From Acidimicrobiia bacterium (GTDB taxonomy: Bacteria > Actinomycetota > Acidimicrobiia > Spongiisociales > Spongiisociaceae), in the NCBI GenBank assembly GCA_009841105.1, contig VXMM01000047.1:1-48836 (forward strand): a DNA stretch of 48,836 nt. The letters run 5' to 3'. This document shows, one piece after another, positions 17,380 through 25,326 of this stretch (its first letter is position 1; each line of letters opens with the position of its first letter). The translations under genes were made by a program, and so were the position numbers. The notes below the pieces were generated by a model. The model searched no databases. It saw only the letters and a list, made by a program, of their open reading frames with translations, and was not told the origin of the DNA.

Positions 17380-18752
17380 ACCCGGGAGAGAGCCGGGAGC
17401 AGCGCTCCCAGCTTCAGATCGGTCTCGAGGAGTTCCTTCTCCGGCTGCGATGCCGAGACGATACCGGCGCCCGCGAACAGGCTGGTCCGGTTGCCTTCGA
17501 TCAGGCAGGACCGCAGGGCGGTATGGAACTCTCCGTTCCCGGACAGATCGCAATAGCCGATCGGCCCGGCGTACCAACCTCGGTCGAACGGCTCTCGGGC
17601 CGTGATCCAGCGGGTGGCCCGGTCCCGAGGTAATCCGCCTACCGCCGGGGTGGGGTGGAGGGATCCCACCACGTCCAGCACGCCGGTTCCGACCGGCGCC
17701 ACCGCGTTGATCGGAGTGGCGAGATGGAGGATGCCTGGCAACTCGAGGACGCCGGTCCGTTCCGGGGGGTCGAGCGCGAATCCCCGGTCCGACAGCCTGC
17801 GCATGAGCTCGGAGCGGACGTAGCTGTGCTCCTCGAGTTCCTTCGAGTCGTTGAGGAGAAGGTGTGCGAGACGCTGGTCCTCTGCCGGGGCAGATCCCCG
17901 CGGTGCGGTTCCCGCCAGGGCAAGAGTCCTGACCGTCAACCCTTCGACCCGGGCCAGCAGTTCGGGAGTGGCGCCACAGAACACGGCGCCTCCAGGTCGG
18001 GCGAACGCGAAGATAACGCACGTCCGGTGGACCTGCCGCAAGGCGGCAAGGAAGGGCCCGAGATCAGGCCGCTGATCGACATCCAGCCTGCGGGCCAGGG
18101 TCACTTTCTTCAGGTCTCCGTCGCGGATCAACCGGATCGCCTCCCCGACGCCGGCCAGGTACCCGGGATCGGACAGGTCTATGTCCTCGGTACTCCGGTC
18201 GTCCGTCACTTTGGGAGTGACCAGAGCCGGCGCCATGCGGCGGGCGGCCCTGATCCGCCCCATCAGCGCGGCGGCGACCGCGGCCGGATCAGCGTCGGCA
18301 GGAACCTCGGTAGCTGCGATCCACACCCGGTTGCCGGGATCCCTCTGGATATAGGCCAGCTCGGGAAGCACGAGACGGCCCGCCGGGAACCCCGGCCAGG
18401 TGCTGCCGGGCGAGAACGAGAAGCCCCCGATCAGGAGCAGCGCCCGTTCCGCTCCGTCGAGCGCCGTCTGGTGAGCCCGGCTTGCCAGGTCGTGAAGGGC
18501 GGACGAGGCGGTTCCGAACCGTCCGGAGTCCGCGGGGGTCCGGATGGTGTACGCCTCACCGGCGGCGGCTATGGCGAAGCCCCGGTCCGGTTTTTCCCAG
18601 TACGCGAGCGGCGGTCCGGTCGCCAGCGCTACCGCGAGCGGATCCCGTTCCGTCGCGGGCACGGCCAGGGTGACGATCGAGGGACGACCCGAGACAGCGG
18701 CGCGGGCGACGGCGCGGGCGACGCGTTGCTCCAGCCGTCCGATCTCACTCAT
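17376..18752 (-). CDS. menF: Isochorismate synthase (menaquinone type)
   Basis: A 458-residue chorismate-utilising enzyme. The C-terminal chorismate-binding domain (about residues 190-455) shows 'LKKVTLARR', 'GATPELLARVEG', 'LAGTAPRG', the catalytic region 'NDSKELEEHSYV', 'HPTPAVGGLP', 'WYAGPIGY' and the metal-ligand area 'FAGAGIVSASQPEKELLET'. Coupling to menD marks it as MenF, feeding menaquinone rather than a siderophore. The ATG at 18752 overlaps the stop of the upstream merR-type gene; a GTG six bases earlier is possible. All three genes thus sit in one coupled operon. Confidence 0.93.
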   Translation of the reverse strand: MSEIGRLEQRVARAVARAAVSGRPSIVTLAVPATERDPLAVALATGPPLAYWEKPDRGFAIAAAGEAYTIRTPADSGRFGTASSALHDLASRAHQTALDGAERALLLIGGFSFSPGSTWPGFPAGRLVLPELAYIQRDPGNRVWIAATEVPADADPAAVAAALMGRIRAARRMAPALVTPKVTDDRSTEDIDLSDPGYLAGVGEAIRLIRDGDLKKVTLARRLDVDQRPDLGPFLAALRQVHRTCVIFAFARPGGAVFCGATPELLARVEGLTVRTLALAGTAPRGSAPAEDQRLAHLLLNDSKELEEHSYVRSELMRRLSDRGFALDPPERTGVLELPGILHLATPINAVAPVGTGVLDVVGSLHPTPAVGGLPRDRATRWITAREPFDRGWYAGPIGYCDLSGNGEFHTALRSCLIEGNRTSLFAGAGIVSASQPEKELLETDLKLGALLPALSRV

Positions 18753-19489
18753 CGCCACTCGGTGTGGATCACCAGTTGACGTTCCTCGATGTCCTCCAGA
18801 GCCTTAACCAGAGCGGCGTCTCTCGAGTCGTCCAGCCGTTCCTTCACACGGGTGATCACGGTGTGGTGGAAGTGTTGCGCGACCAGGCGGGTGACGTGGA
18901 CCACGAGAGTCCGGAACATCTCGGCCAGCTCGACGGGCCGGTCGGGCTGGTTGTCGCGGATGTGTTCGTTGAACAGGTCGATGGCGGCATCCACCACGCT
19001 CTCCACCGATGTGGCGTGCCGGGCCGCCAGGGCTGCCAGCTTGTCGAGGGGAAACCCGGCCTCCAGTAATGACACACCGGCTGCGAGCATTGGCGCCACA
19101 TCGGGAGCGAATCGTTCCTCATCGCCGTCGCCGAGCGGTTGGATCAGGCCGGCTGACACCGCGATGTCCACCAGATGGGGCGGAAGCCCGGAGCGCTCGG
19201 CCAGTTCGGCCCGCCCAAGGCCCACCGTGGCCCCGGCCAGCGATTCCAGCAGTGGATGCCCGGACTCGTCCAGCAGGCGCTTGATCTGCGCCAAGGTGAA
19301 GCCGTCGTCGGCGAGAGCTCGGATGGTGCGCAACCGGGTCAAGTGCGCGCTGCGGTACACCACCGCGCGACCATCCCGATCGGTGGGCGGTAGGAGGCCC
19401 ATTCCCTGGTAGTAGCGGATCGTGTCGACCCCGACCCCGGCCTCGGCGGCCAGGTGCTCCACCCGGTATGTCGTAGCCTTACCAGCCAT
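18749..19489 (-). CDS. MerR-family regulator coupled to menF-menD
   Basis: A 246-residue MerR-type protein. The winged helix-turn-helix (about residues 7-75: 'YRVEHLAAEAGVGVDTIRYYQ', 'GLLPPTDRDGRAVVYRSAHL') is canonical, followed by the usual helix 'LADDGFTLAQIKRLLDE'. The C-terminal 150 residues are helical and lack the Cys set of metal sensors, suggesting a different ligand or protein partner. Its stop overlaps the menF start (ATGA), so it is first gene of the men operon and probably senses something linked to quinone or redox state; this role is inferred from position only. An inverted repeat over its start region (19491-19513) is a candidate operator. Confidence 0.85.
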   Translation of the reverse strand: MAGKATTYRVEHLAAEAGVGVDTIRYYQGMGLLPPTDRDGRAVVYRSAHLTRLRTIRALADDGFTLAQIKRLLDESGHPLLESLAGATVGLGRAELAERSGLPPHLVDIAVSAGLIQPLGDGDEERFAPDVAPMLAAGVSLLEAGFPLDKLAALAARHATSVESVVDAAIDLFNEHIRDNQPDRPVELAEMFRTLVVHVTRLVAQHFHHTVITRVKERLDDSRDAALVKALEDIEERQLVIHTEWR

Positions 19490-19490
19490 A

Positions 19491-19513
19491 GCGCCCACTC
19501 TAGGAGTGATCGC
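19491..19513. promoter_or_regulatory. Candidate MerR operator
   Basis: The sequence is GCG-nn-CACTC-TAG-GAGTG-nn-CGC, a 23-base interrupted palindrome centred at 19502, 2 to 24 bases before the merR ATG. Its size and position fit autoregulation by a MerR dimer, but no clear flanking -35/-10 boxes are seen, so the assignment is tentative. Confidence 0.45.
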
Positions 19514-19579
19514 TCATATCTTCTTCTTCGATGCGGTCAGCCGGGCGCCGGTGTCCTGTTCGGTAGTTCGTTATCCGCA

Positions 19580-19743
19580 CGCCAGGCTCGAGAACGCGAA
19601 AAACGCCCCGACACGCCGCACCCCGGCGGGCCCATCCCCCAGCCACCACCTCCTTCGGTCCGAACGCGACCCGCTATCCCCTAACGGGGTCTGCTCCCGA
19701 CTTGATCCCAGATCCGGGCTCCTCGACGTCGATAGGCAAGAGT
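19580..19743 (-). repeat. Dispersed structured intergenic repeat, copy 3 (diverged)
   Basis: Read on the minus strand it has TTGCCTATCG (19731-19740), then AAGGAGGTGGTGGCTGGGGG, GGGCCC, a hairpin and GTTTTTCGCG in the same order as copies 1 and 2. The hairpin stem is CGCCG/CGGCG (19614-19618 with 19624-19628). The middle part is shorter and more diverged than in the other two copies. Orientation is opposite to theirs. Confidence 0.5.
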
Positions 19744-19883
19744 CCGGTGGTGCTTGTGACCGCTGGTCAGTATGCGACGGGGCTGTGACACTTTCAACCC
19801 CCTTGTCCAGCGGCCGGTCCGCGCCCCAAGGCGGTGGTCACCGAACGCGGCGAACCTAAGACCGGGGACGCCAGGAGTGCGCC

Positions 19884-19955
19884 GAATATGTCCAGTTGGC
19901 CGCTAGCCGGCAACGAACCCCCAGGGTCGAGTCATTGCACGTCAAGCCCATGCCC
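19884..19955 (-). repeat. Dispersed 3'-end hairpin repeat, copy B
   Basis: Related to 5584-5660. On the minus strand it begins a few bases after the stop of the fusion gene at 19962 and folds as TTG-CCG-loop GCTAG-CGG-C-CAA, with the same bulged C as copy A and a stem shorter by one pair. The tail CTGGACATATTC is matched to copy A but the T-run is interrupted, so it would be a weaker terminator. Confidence 0.65.
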
Positions 19956-19961
19956 GTCTCG

Positions 19962-21770
19962 TCAGTATTCTCCGATTCCCAGCGTCTCCTCGGCCCGTTC
20001 GAGCCGCTGGCCTCCCAGGAGAACGGGAGCGAACAGATCTCCGTAGCGGGAGATCCGGTCCCAGATGGTGGCGATGGTGAAGCTCGCAGGATCGATAGTG
20101 TCCAGTTCGTCCCATCGGAGCGGCGTGGACACCGGTGCTCCGGGGCGGGGCCGTACCGAGTAGGCCGCCGCGATGGTGGCGCCGCCTCGGTTCTGCCCGG
20201 AGTCGATATACACCTTCCCCGCACGGTTGGGGATGTGGCGATCCATAGTCACGTTCTCCGGGTTGGCGGCGGCCAGCAGATGGCCGAGCCGCTGCACGAA
20301 CGTCCGGACCCGGGCGTAGTCGTGGACCGGGTCGAGTGGCACGTAGATATGAATGCCTTTCGATCCGGAGGTCTTCGGATAGCCACGCAGCCGCAGGTGG
20401 CCGAGGGCTTCCCGGAGGAGACCGGCCACAGCCACCACCTGATCCCAGCTTGAGCCTGCCGCAGGATCGAGATCGAACACCGCGAAGTCCGCGGCATCGA
20501 GGGACCGGACCCGTGAGAGCCAGGGGTGGATCTCGATACAACCCATGTTGGCCAGCCACATGAGGGACTCGGGCCGGTCGGCGGTTACGTACTCGATCAC
20601 CCCGCCTCGATGGGCCGAGTCGATCGGGACCAGCGGCATCCAGGCCGGCTGGTGGCCGGGGGCCTGCTTCTCGTAGAAGGAGGCGGCTTCGACGCCGTCG
20701 GGGAACCGGGCCATCACGATCGCCCGATCCTCCAGATGGGGGAGCAGGAGCGGAGCGACGGAGGCGTAGTAGGAGATCAGGTCGCCCTTGGTGTAGCCGT
20801 CGGGAAAGAACCGCTTGTCGAGGTTGGATAGCCGCAGGGGGTGGTGGTAGCCGACCAGGGAGTATCCGTGTTTGGTCTCCGCGGCCCTGGGCGCGGTCGG
20901 GAATGAGACAGCGCCGCTGCCGGCGGACCGCCCCAGCGGTACGGGCTGGGTCACGGAGGCCAGCGCGCTCTTGATCTCCGTCCGGATCCTGCGATGAGAC
21001 GGCTCGTCGCGGGACTCGGAGATGACGGTTACCCGGAAGCCGGCCCGGTGTGCCGCTTCGACCAGCGGTGTGACCCGGAGGTCGCCCTGACCGTACGGGA
21101 GGTGGCGGATCTCGCCGTTCTCGTCGTACAGGACATCGCTGAACTGGGAATGGAGCGGATCGACTTTCCATCCCGCGAAGTTCTCCCGCAGGAACCCGAG
21201 CACCGCTTCGAACGCCTCGACCGACCGGAGACCTCCCCCGCTTATGGCATGGACGTGTGCCCAGTCGATGACGGGCCGCACGAACGGATACTCCGCGCAG
21301 AGGAGAGCGATGTCGCCGAGGCTCCCCATCTGCGAAGCACGTCCGGTGGTCTCGAGGCCCAGACCGACTCCGAGGTCGGACACCTTGGTCGCCAGGTGAT
21401 CGAGGTGGCGGCGGATGGTGTCCATCAGGAAGCCTGGCTCCTCCTTGCGCCGCCCGCCCGGATGCGCCACCACCATCCGGGCGCCCATCCCGGCAGCGAG
21501 ATTCATCGCGTGCTCGATCGCCCCCCGGCACTTCCGGGCCCGATCCTCGTCGGTAACGGTGAGGACCGCGAAGTAGGGGGCATGGATGGAGAGCGGGATT
21601 CCTCGTCGTGCCGCCTCCTTCCCGAAGGAGCTGCAGCGCCGCTCGTTCCACGGGAAGGACCTGGTGAATGCCAGCTCGAAGGCCTGGCAGCCCTGCTCCA
21701 ACAGCCCGTCCAGGAACTCTTCATCAGAATTGTCGGGCGAAGGGAGCCCCGAGTATCCGAACGTGATCAC
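19962..21770 (-). CDS. Endonuclease IV-like barrel fused to LigD polymerase domain
   Basis: A 602-residue two-domain protein. Residues 1-265 form an AP-endonuclease-2/endonuclease-IV-like TIM barrel with likely metal ligands His63 ('SIHAPYFA'), His103 ('VAHPGG'), Glu140 ('GLETTGR'), Asp169 and His172 or 174 ('VIDWAHVHAI'), His207 ('LHSQFSDV'), His223 ('IRHLPYG') and Glu252. After a short Ala/Pro linker, residues about 300-600 are an archaeo-eukaryotic-primase-type LigD polymerase domain: 'RFFPDGYTKGDLISYYASV', catalytic Asp433/Asp435 ('VFDLDP'), 'TSGSKGIHIYVPL' with His474, and Asp523 ('YIDSGQN'). One continuous frame from a GTG start. The parts suggest abasic-site cutting plus gap filling in one polypeptide. 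No Ku or ATP ligase is nearby; the activity is inferred from motifs. Confidence 0.85.
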   Translation of the reverse strand: MITFGYSGLPSPDNSDEEFLDGLLEQGCQAFELAFTRSFPWNERRCSSFGKEAARRGIPLSIHAPYFAVLTVTDEDRARKCRGAIEHAMNLAAGMGARMVVAHPGGRRKEEPGFLMDTIRRHLDHLATKVSDLGVGLGLETTGRASQMGSLGDIALLCAEYPFVRPVIDWAHVHAISGGGLRSVEAFEAVLGFLRENFAGWKVDPLHSQFSDVLYDENGEIRHLPYGQGDLRVTPLVEAAHRAGFRVTVISESRDEPSHRRIRTEIKSALASVTQPVPLGRSAGSGAVSFPTAPRAAETKHGYSLVGYHHPLRLSNLDKRFFPDGYTKGDLISYYASVAPLLLPHLEDRAIVMARFPDGVEAASFYEKQAPGHQPAWMPLVPIDSAHRGGVIEYVTADRPESLMWLANMGCIEIHPWLSRVRSLDAADFAVFDLDPAAGSSWDQVVAVAGLLREALGHLRLRGYPKTSGSKGIHIYVPLDPVHDYARVRTFVQRLGHLLAAANPENVTMDRHIPNRAGKVYIDSGQNRGGATIAAAYSVRPRPGAPVSTPLRWDELDTIDPASFTIATIWDRISRYGDLFAPVLLGGQRLERAEETLGIGEY

Positions 21771-21846
21771 CCGGCCAGCCTATCGGTCCCGGGCGCGGCG
21801 GAGGGGAGGCTCATGGAAGGCCCTAGTGAGAGCTACCCTCCCGGTT

Positions 21847-21919
21847 GGGCCTGTAGCTCAGTAGGCAGAGCAGCGGACTTTTAATCCGAAGGTCGCGGGT
21901 TCGATTCCCGCCGGGCCCA
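21847..21919 (+). tRNA. tRNA-Lys (UUU)
   Basis: The 73-base gene folds as a standard cloverleaf: acceptor GGGCCTG/CGGGCCC with one G-U pair, D arm GCTC/GAGC, anticodon loop CTTTTAA (anticodon TTT, lysine), T arm GCGGG-TTCGATT-CCCGC and discriminator A. No CCA is encoded. The top pair of the anticodon stem (G27/A43) is mismatched, where other actinobacterial tRNA-Lys usually have G-C. The broken LRR/protease gene begins directly after it. Confidence 0.95.
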
Positions 21920-21922
21920 CCC

Positions 21923-24303
21923 GGTGCCGCCGGAGCGGAGTCTCCCTGCAGTTCCGAGGAGGTGCTTCCCGCTGGTCAGGAGGCTTGGCGATCGGACTGC
22001 GAAGCGCTCTGGGAGTTCTATACCAGCCTGGACGATGTCGGCGTTCTGGACGATGCGAACAATCCGCATCCTTGGGGTGCCGGTACACCGTTCGTGGACT
22101 GGCAGGGCTTATCGACGGTTGCTCGTGGGGTAGTCGGGATTGATCTGTCCCGGACGGGTTTGTCGGGTACTATGTCGCTGGCACTGGGCCATTTAAGCAA
22201 CCTGGAAATCCTGAACCTCCACTCGAACTCATTGTCCGGCGAGATTCCCGAAGAGCTGGGCCGGCTGTCGAAGCTGACCTTCCTGGACCTTGGGGGCAAT
22301 GGCTTCAACGGGACACTTCCTGTGCAGTTGGGTAGCGTCTCTGCGCTGAGGGTTCTGGTTATCCACAGCTCGGACATCACCGGGCCTATCCCTGCGAGCT
22401 TCGGAAACCTCAAGAAGTCGACCCATCTTCACCTTGCATCAAATAAGCTTAAAGGTGAGACACCGTCGGAGCTAGGTGAGTTAGCAGAGCTGGAGACTCT
22501 CGATCTGCGAAACAACTAACTCAGCGGCCGTATTCCTCCATCTCTTGCTAACCTGAGGAACCTCACTCAACTTCGCCTTGAAGGTAATAGGTTCATCGGT
22601 AGTATGCCAGCGCGTCTGCGTATGCAGCTCGCTAGAGCCGCATCTGAGGCCCGTGAACAGCCAACCGGCGATGACAATGCCGAGATCTATTCGGCCGATC
22701 CTCTCGGTCTAATCGCCCATGCCGATGTCTTTCGTGAGTATTCTGTCGGCCCCGAATTGTGGGAAGTCTGGACCTGCGATATACCCATCGGTGATGTGAT
22801 TCTCACATCTAACAAGATAGTGGTATCACTGAATAAGGAGATAACTGGCTATTTCAATGGCTATCCAATGGCCGCTATCATCCCACTTTTGAGTACATCG
22901 GTAACGTACAGGCAGAGGATCGACCCGGCTGTGAAGAAGCAGCCAAGGCGACACCCTCGAGCAACCGGTTACTGGTAATCGACGATACCGCCTACACCGG
23001 TGGATACTATTCAGGGCGCGCCATAGTAGTGGGTGGGGGATCTGTCGCCACAGCGCCGGGGTGGCCCGAGCCAGTCCTCGCTACGGTGTCGCATGAAATA
23101 GGGCACGCGCTGGGTTTCCCGCATTCGTTCGGCGGGAATAAACGCTGGGCAAACGGCAACATCTATGAAGGTGACAACCCGATGGACCTGGTCAGCGGCC
23201 AGGTTCGTCTTGATCTCAATACGGCCACCATTGCCGTTAACCGTTACGCAGCCGGGTGGATCGATCCCGATAACGTGGTAGTCCACGAGCCCGCAACAAC
23301 AGAGGTTTACGAACTACGACCACCGGGACTCGGTGGCCTGCAGATGCTGGTCGTGCCTGGCACGACACAGGGCGTGTTCTACACGCTCGGAGCGCGTATC
23401 GGAGTCGGCTGGGACCTCGCTATCCCGAAACAAGGTGTTGAGGTGTACCGAGTCGACCAGCGGCCATCAGCGTGCAATCACCCATCACGTGGTGCCTGCT
23501 GGTGTCTCGAGAGGCGTACTCAACCGTACCCACCTGCTGAGCAGGGCGCCGGGCATGGGGACGACCTGTACGGTCGGAGGAAAGCCCGACTCACCCAGCA
23601 CGTGCACAGTGTCGGCGACAGCTTCGAGGTCGGACGGGTCACCGTGGAAATAGTCGAACGGATCGGCAACTACTACAGGGTGCGGATCGTTTACCCTTCG
23701 ACGCCAGACCCGACGGCCGCGTCCGGGAATGCGTTCGCGGGGCGGTTCTCGGACGACGACGGCAGCGTGCACGGAGCGAACATCGAGGTCATCGCTGAGT
23801 TGGGTATCACACGGGGATGCGGTGACCCCGAGGACAACACGTTCTGTCCTAAGCGGCTCGTGGCCCGCTCCCACATAGTGACGTTCCTGGCCAGAGCGCT
23901 CGGCGAGGAAGAAGGTGCGGGGGCCACCACCAGCCGGTTCTCCGACGTGCCTGACGACGCCTGGTACCTGGCGAGCCTCGAACGGCTGGCCGATCTAGGG
24001 GTGGTCGAACCCTTCGAGGACGGAACCTTCCGACCCCGCAAGCCGATCACCCGGATGGACATGGCAGTCTTCATGACCCGAGCCTTCCCCCACATCGACA
24101 AGGTAGAAGACCCGGTCGGGGTCTTCGCCGACGTCGCGGCCGGCAGCGCTCACGCCGGGGAAGTAGAAGGAATCTACGCCGCAGGCGTAACTACCGGCTG
24201 CCAGCGAGACCCTCTCCGGTACTGCCCCGATCAACCGGTACGCCGCGACCAGATGGCCTCTTTCCTCGTCCGGGCCCTCAGACCACAAGACAGAGGATCC
24301 TGA
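21923..24303 (+). pseudogene. Broken LRR-metzincin protease-SLH surface protein gene
   Basis: One ancestral secreted protein is read in three pieces. Part 1 (to 22516) is leucine-rich repeats of the 'L..L.L..N.LSG.IP..L' type. A TAA (22517-22519) replaces the expected Gln codon, and the same frame continues with 'LSGRIPPSLANLRNL'. Near 22858 a one-base loss shifts the frame; restoring a T gives '...YFNWLSNGRYHPTFEYIG'. Part 3 (from that point to 24303) has the metzincin zinc site 'HEIGHALGFPHSF' with a Met-turn 'NPMDLVSG', then three SLH-like repeats ('FCPKRLVARSHIVTFLARAL', 'FRPRKPITRMDMAVFMTRAF', 'YCPDQPVRRDQMASFLVRAL'). No start codon with a signal peptide exists: the frame is open back into the tRNA. 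Much of the middle is A+T-rich (22 G/C of 60 at 22801-22860). Confidence 0.8.
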
Positions 24304-24332
24304 GACTTCCGAGGCGTACCGCCCTAGAGCGG

Positions 24333-24362
24333 TTGACCGCGCATCAGTGTCGACCCTATCAT
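24333..24362 (+). promoter_or_regulatory. Candidate promoter of membrane protein gene
   Basis: TTGACC (24333-24338) and TATCAT (24357-24362) each match five of six consensus bases, with an 18-base spacer. They lie about 135 bases before the GTG at 24497, leaving a leader of about 125 bases. They follow closely on the SLH gene stop, so the downstream gene has its own start of transcription. Confidence 0.5.
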
Positions 24363-24496
24363 GAGTGTGCCAACGTCGGGGAGAGAACCGTGCTGGACCG
24401 GATCCTCAGGCCCCAAGCATTTTGAGGCTTCCGTAGGCTCCGCAGAACGTAACCCGGCCGTCCGGTAGCGGGAGTCGATAGTACAAAGGGGTACAC

Positions 24497-25222
24497 GTGA
24501 CACGAGCGAGATTAGGCAGAATCACTGGGTGGCTATTGATCGTAGGGCCTGTGGTTGATGTTGTAGTTAGTAGCATTCGGCCAGGCAGTTTTCCTGGAGG
24601 AAACCCAGACGGAGTCCAAGCTGCAATGCAGGCTGCCATTCAAGCCATGGTGCCGGACAGTACTCTGGTGAGTCTCTTGACTTACATTGCATTCGTAGCC
24701 GCCTTCGGGATGTTGCTAGGTTTCTGGGGCGTTAAAGAAGTGATAGGTGATACGGGTAATGAGGGATACCTGAGGAAGGCCGGTCTCTTGCTCCTTACGA
24801 TCGCATTGGCAGTGCGTACCGTTTCGCTTGCCATGAGCTTCTTGACATCTGTGACGCTCAGCTATTCACCGGCTGAAGGCATAGCATCGGGAGAATCCAT
24901 CGCTACAGCCATCACGTTCACGGTGATAGGAGGGGCGGTCGGTCTCTTCGCGACGGTTCTTGCCCTGGTGGGTGTGGCCTTCTTGGCTTTGTCCCTGATG
25001 AATGCCGACCTGATCGGTGCGGACAAGCCCCTCGCGATCTGGTTGGGCGTGGCTCCGGCGATTGTCGGGTCCTTCCTCCTCTTCATCGCGACCTTTATAG
25101 AAGGCAGCATCTTTACCCTGTACCTCTTGGGTAATCTCACTGTGTTCATTCAAGTCGTCTGGGTCGTCCTGATAGGCGTGGCGTTCATCAGGAAGAGCGA
25201 TTCCTTGGCCGCCGTCGCTTGA
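24497..25222 (+). CDS. Polytopic membrane protein, DUF4386-like
   Basis: A 241-residue protein with about six membrane segments ('ITGWLLIVGPVVDVVVSS', 'LLTYIAFVAAFGMLLGF', 'AGLLLLTIALAVRTVSLAM', 'ITFTVIGGAVGLFATVLALV', 'WLGVAPAIVGSFLLFIATF', 'LGNLTVFIQVVWVVLIGVAF'). The layout resembles DUF4386-type proteins but I cannot name the family with confidence. AAAGGGG five bases before the GTG supports the start. Composition is less G+C-rich than most neighbours, like the middle of the broken gene upstream, so both may have arrived by transfer. Function unknown. Confidence 0.8.
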   Translation: MTRARLGRITGWLLIVGPVVDVVVSSIRPGSFPGGNPDGVQAAMQAAIQAMVPDSTLVSLLTYIAFVAAFGMLLGFWGVKEVIGDTGNEGYLRKAGLLLLTIALAVRTVSLAMSFLTSVTLSYSPAEGIASGESIATAITFTVIGGAVGLFATVLALVGVAFLALSLMNADLIGADKPLAIWLGVAPAIVGSFLLFIATFIEGSIFTLYLLGNLTVFIQVVWVVLIGVAFIRKSDSLAAVA

Positions 25223-25326
25223 TCAGCGATTGACCGGGCGGCTTGGTTGCCGCCCGGTGGCATTGGTCGGGGCGGGGGCCGACGGGAGCTACCTAGTCGG
25301 GGATTGGTTGGCCCGGTCAGGCCAGG

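Larger units (their letters stand above)
19490..19961. other. Intergenic region holding two repeat-family copies
   Basis: These 472 bases separate merR from the endonuclease/polymerase fusion gene and hold no convincing gene. They contain a MerR-operator candidate (19491-19513), a reverse-oriented member of the first repeat family (about 19580-19743) and a copy of the second family (19884-19955). About 140 bases between the two repeats (19744-19883) show nothing I recognise. Confidence 0.6.

Noticed and set aside
19962-21770. A classical Ku-LigD end-joining locus
   Set aside because: Only the polymerase-type domain is present; no Ku, ATP ligase or phosphoesterase gene lies in the window.
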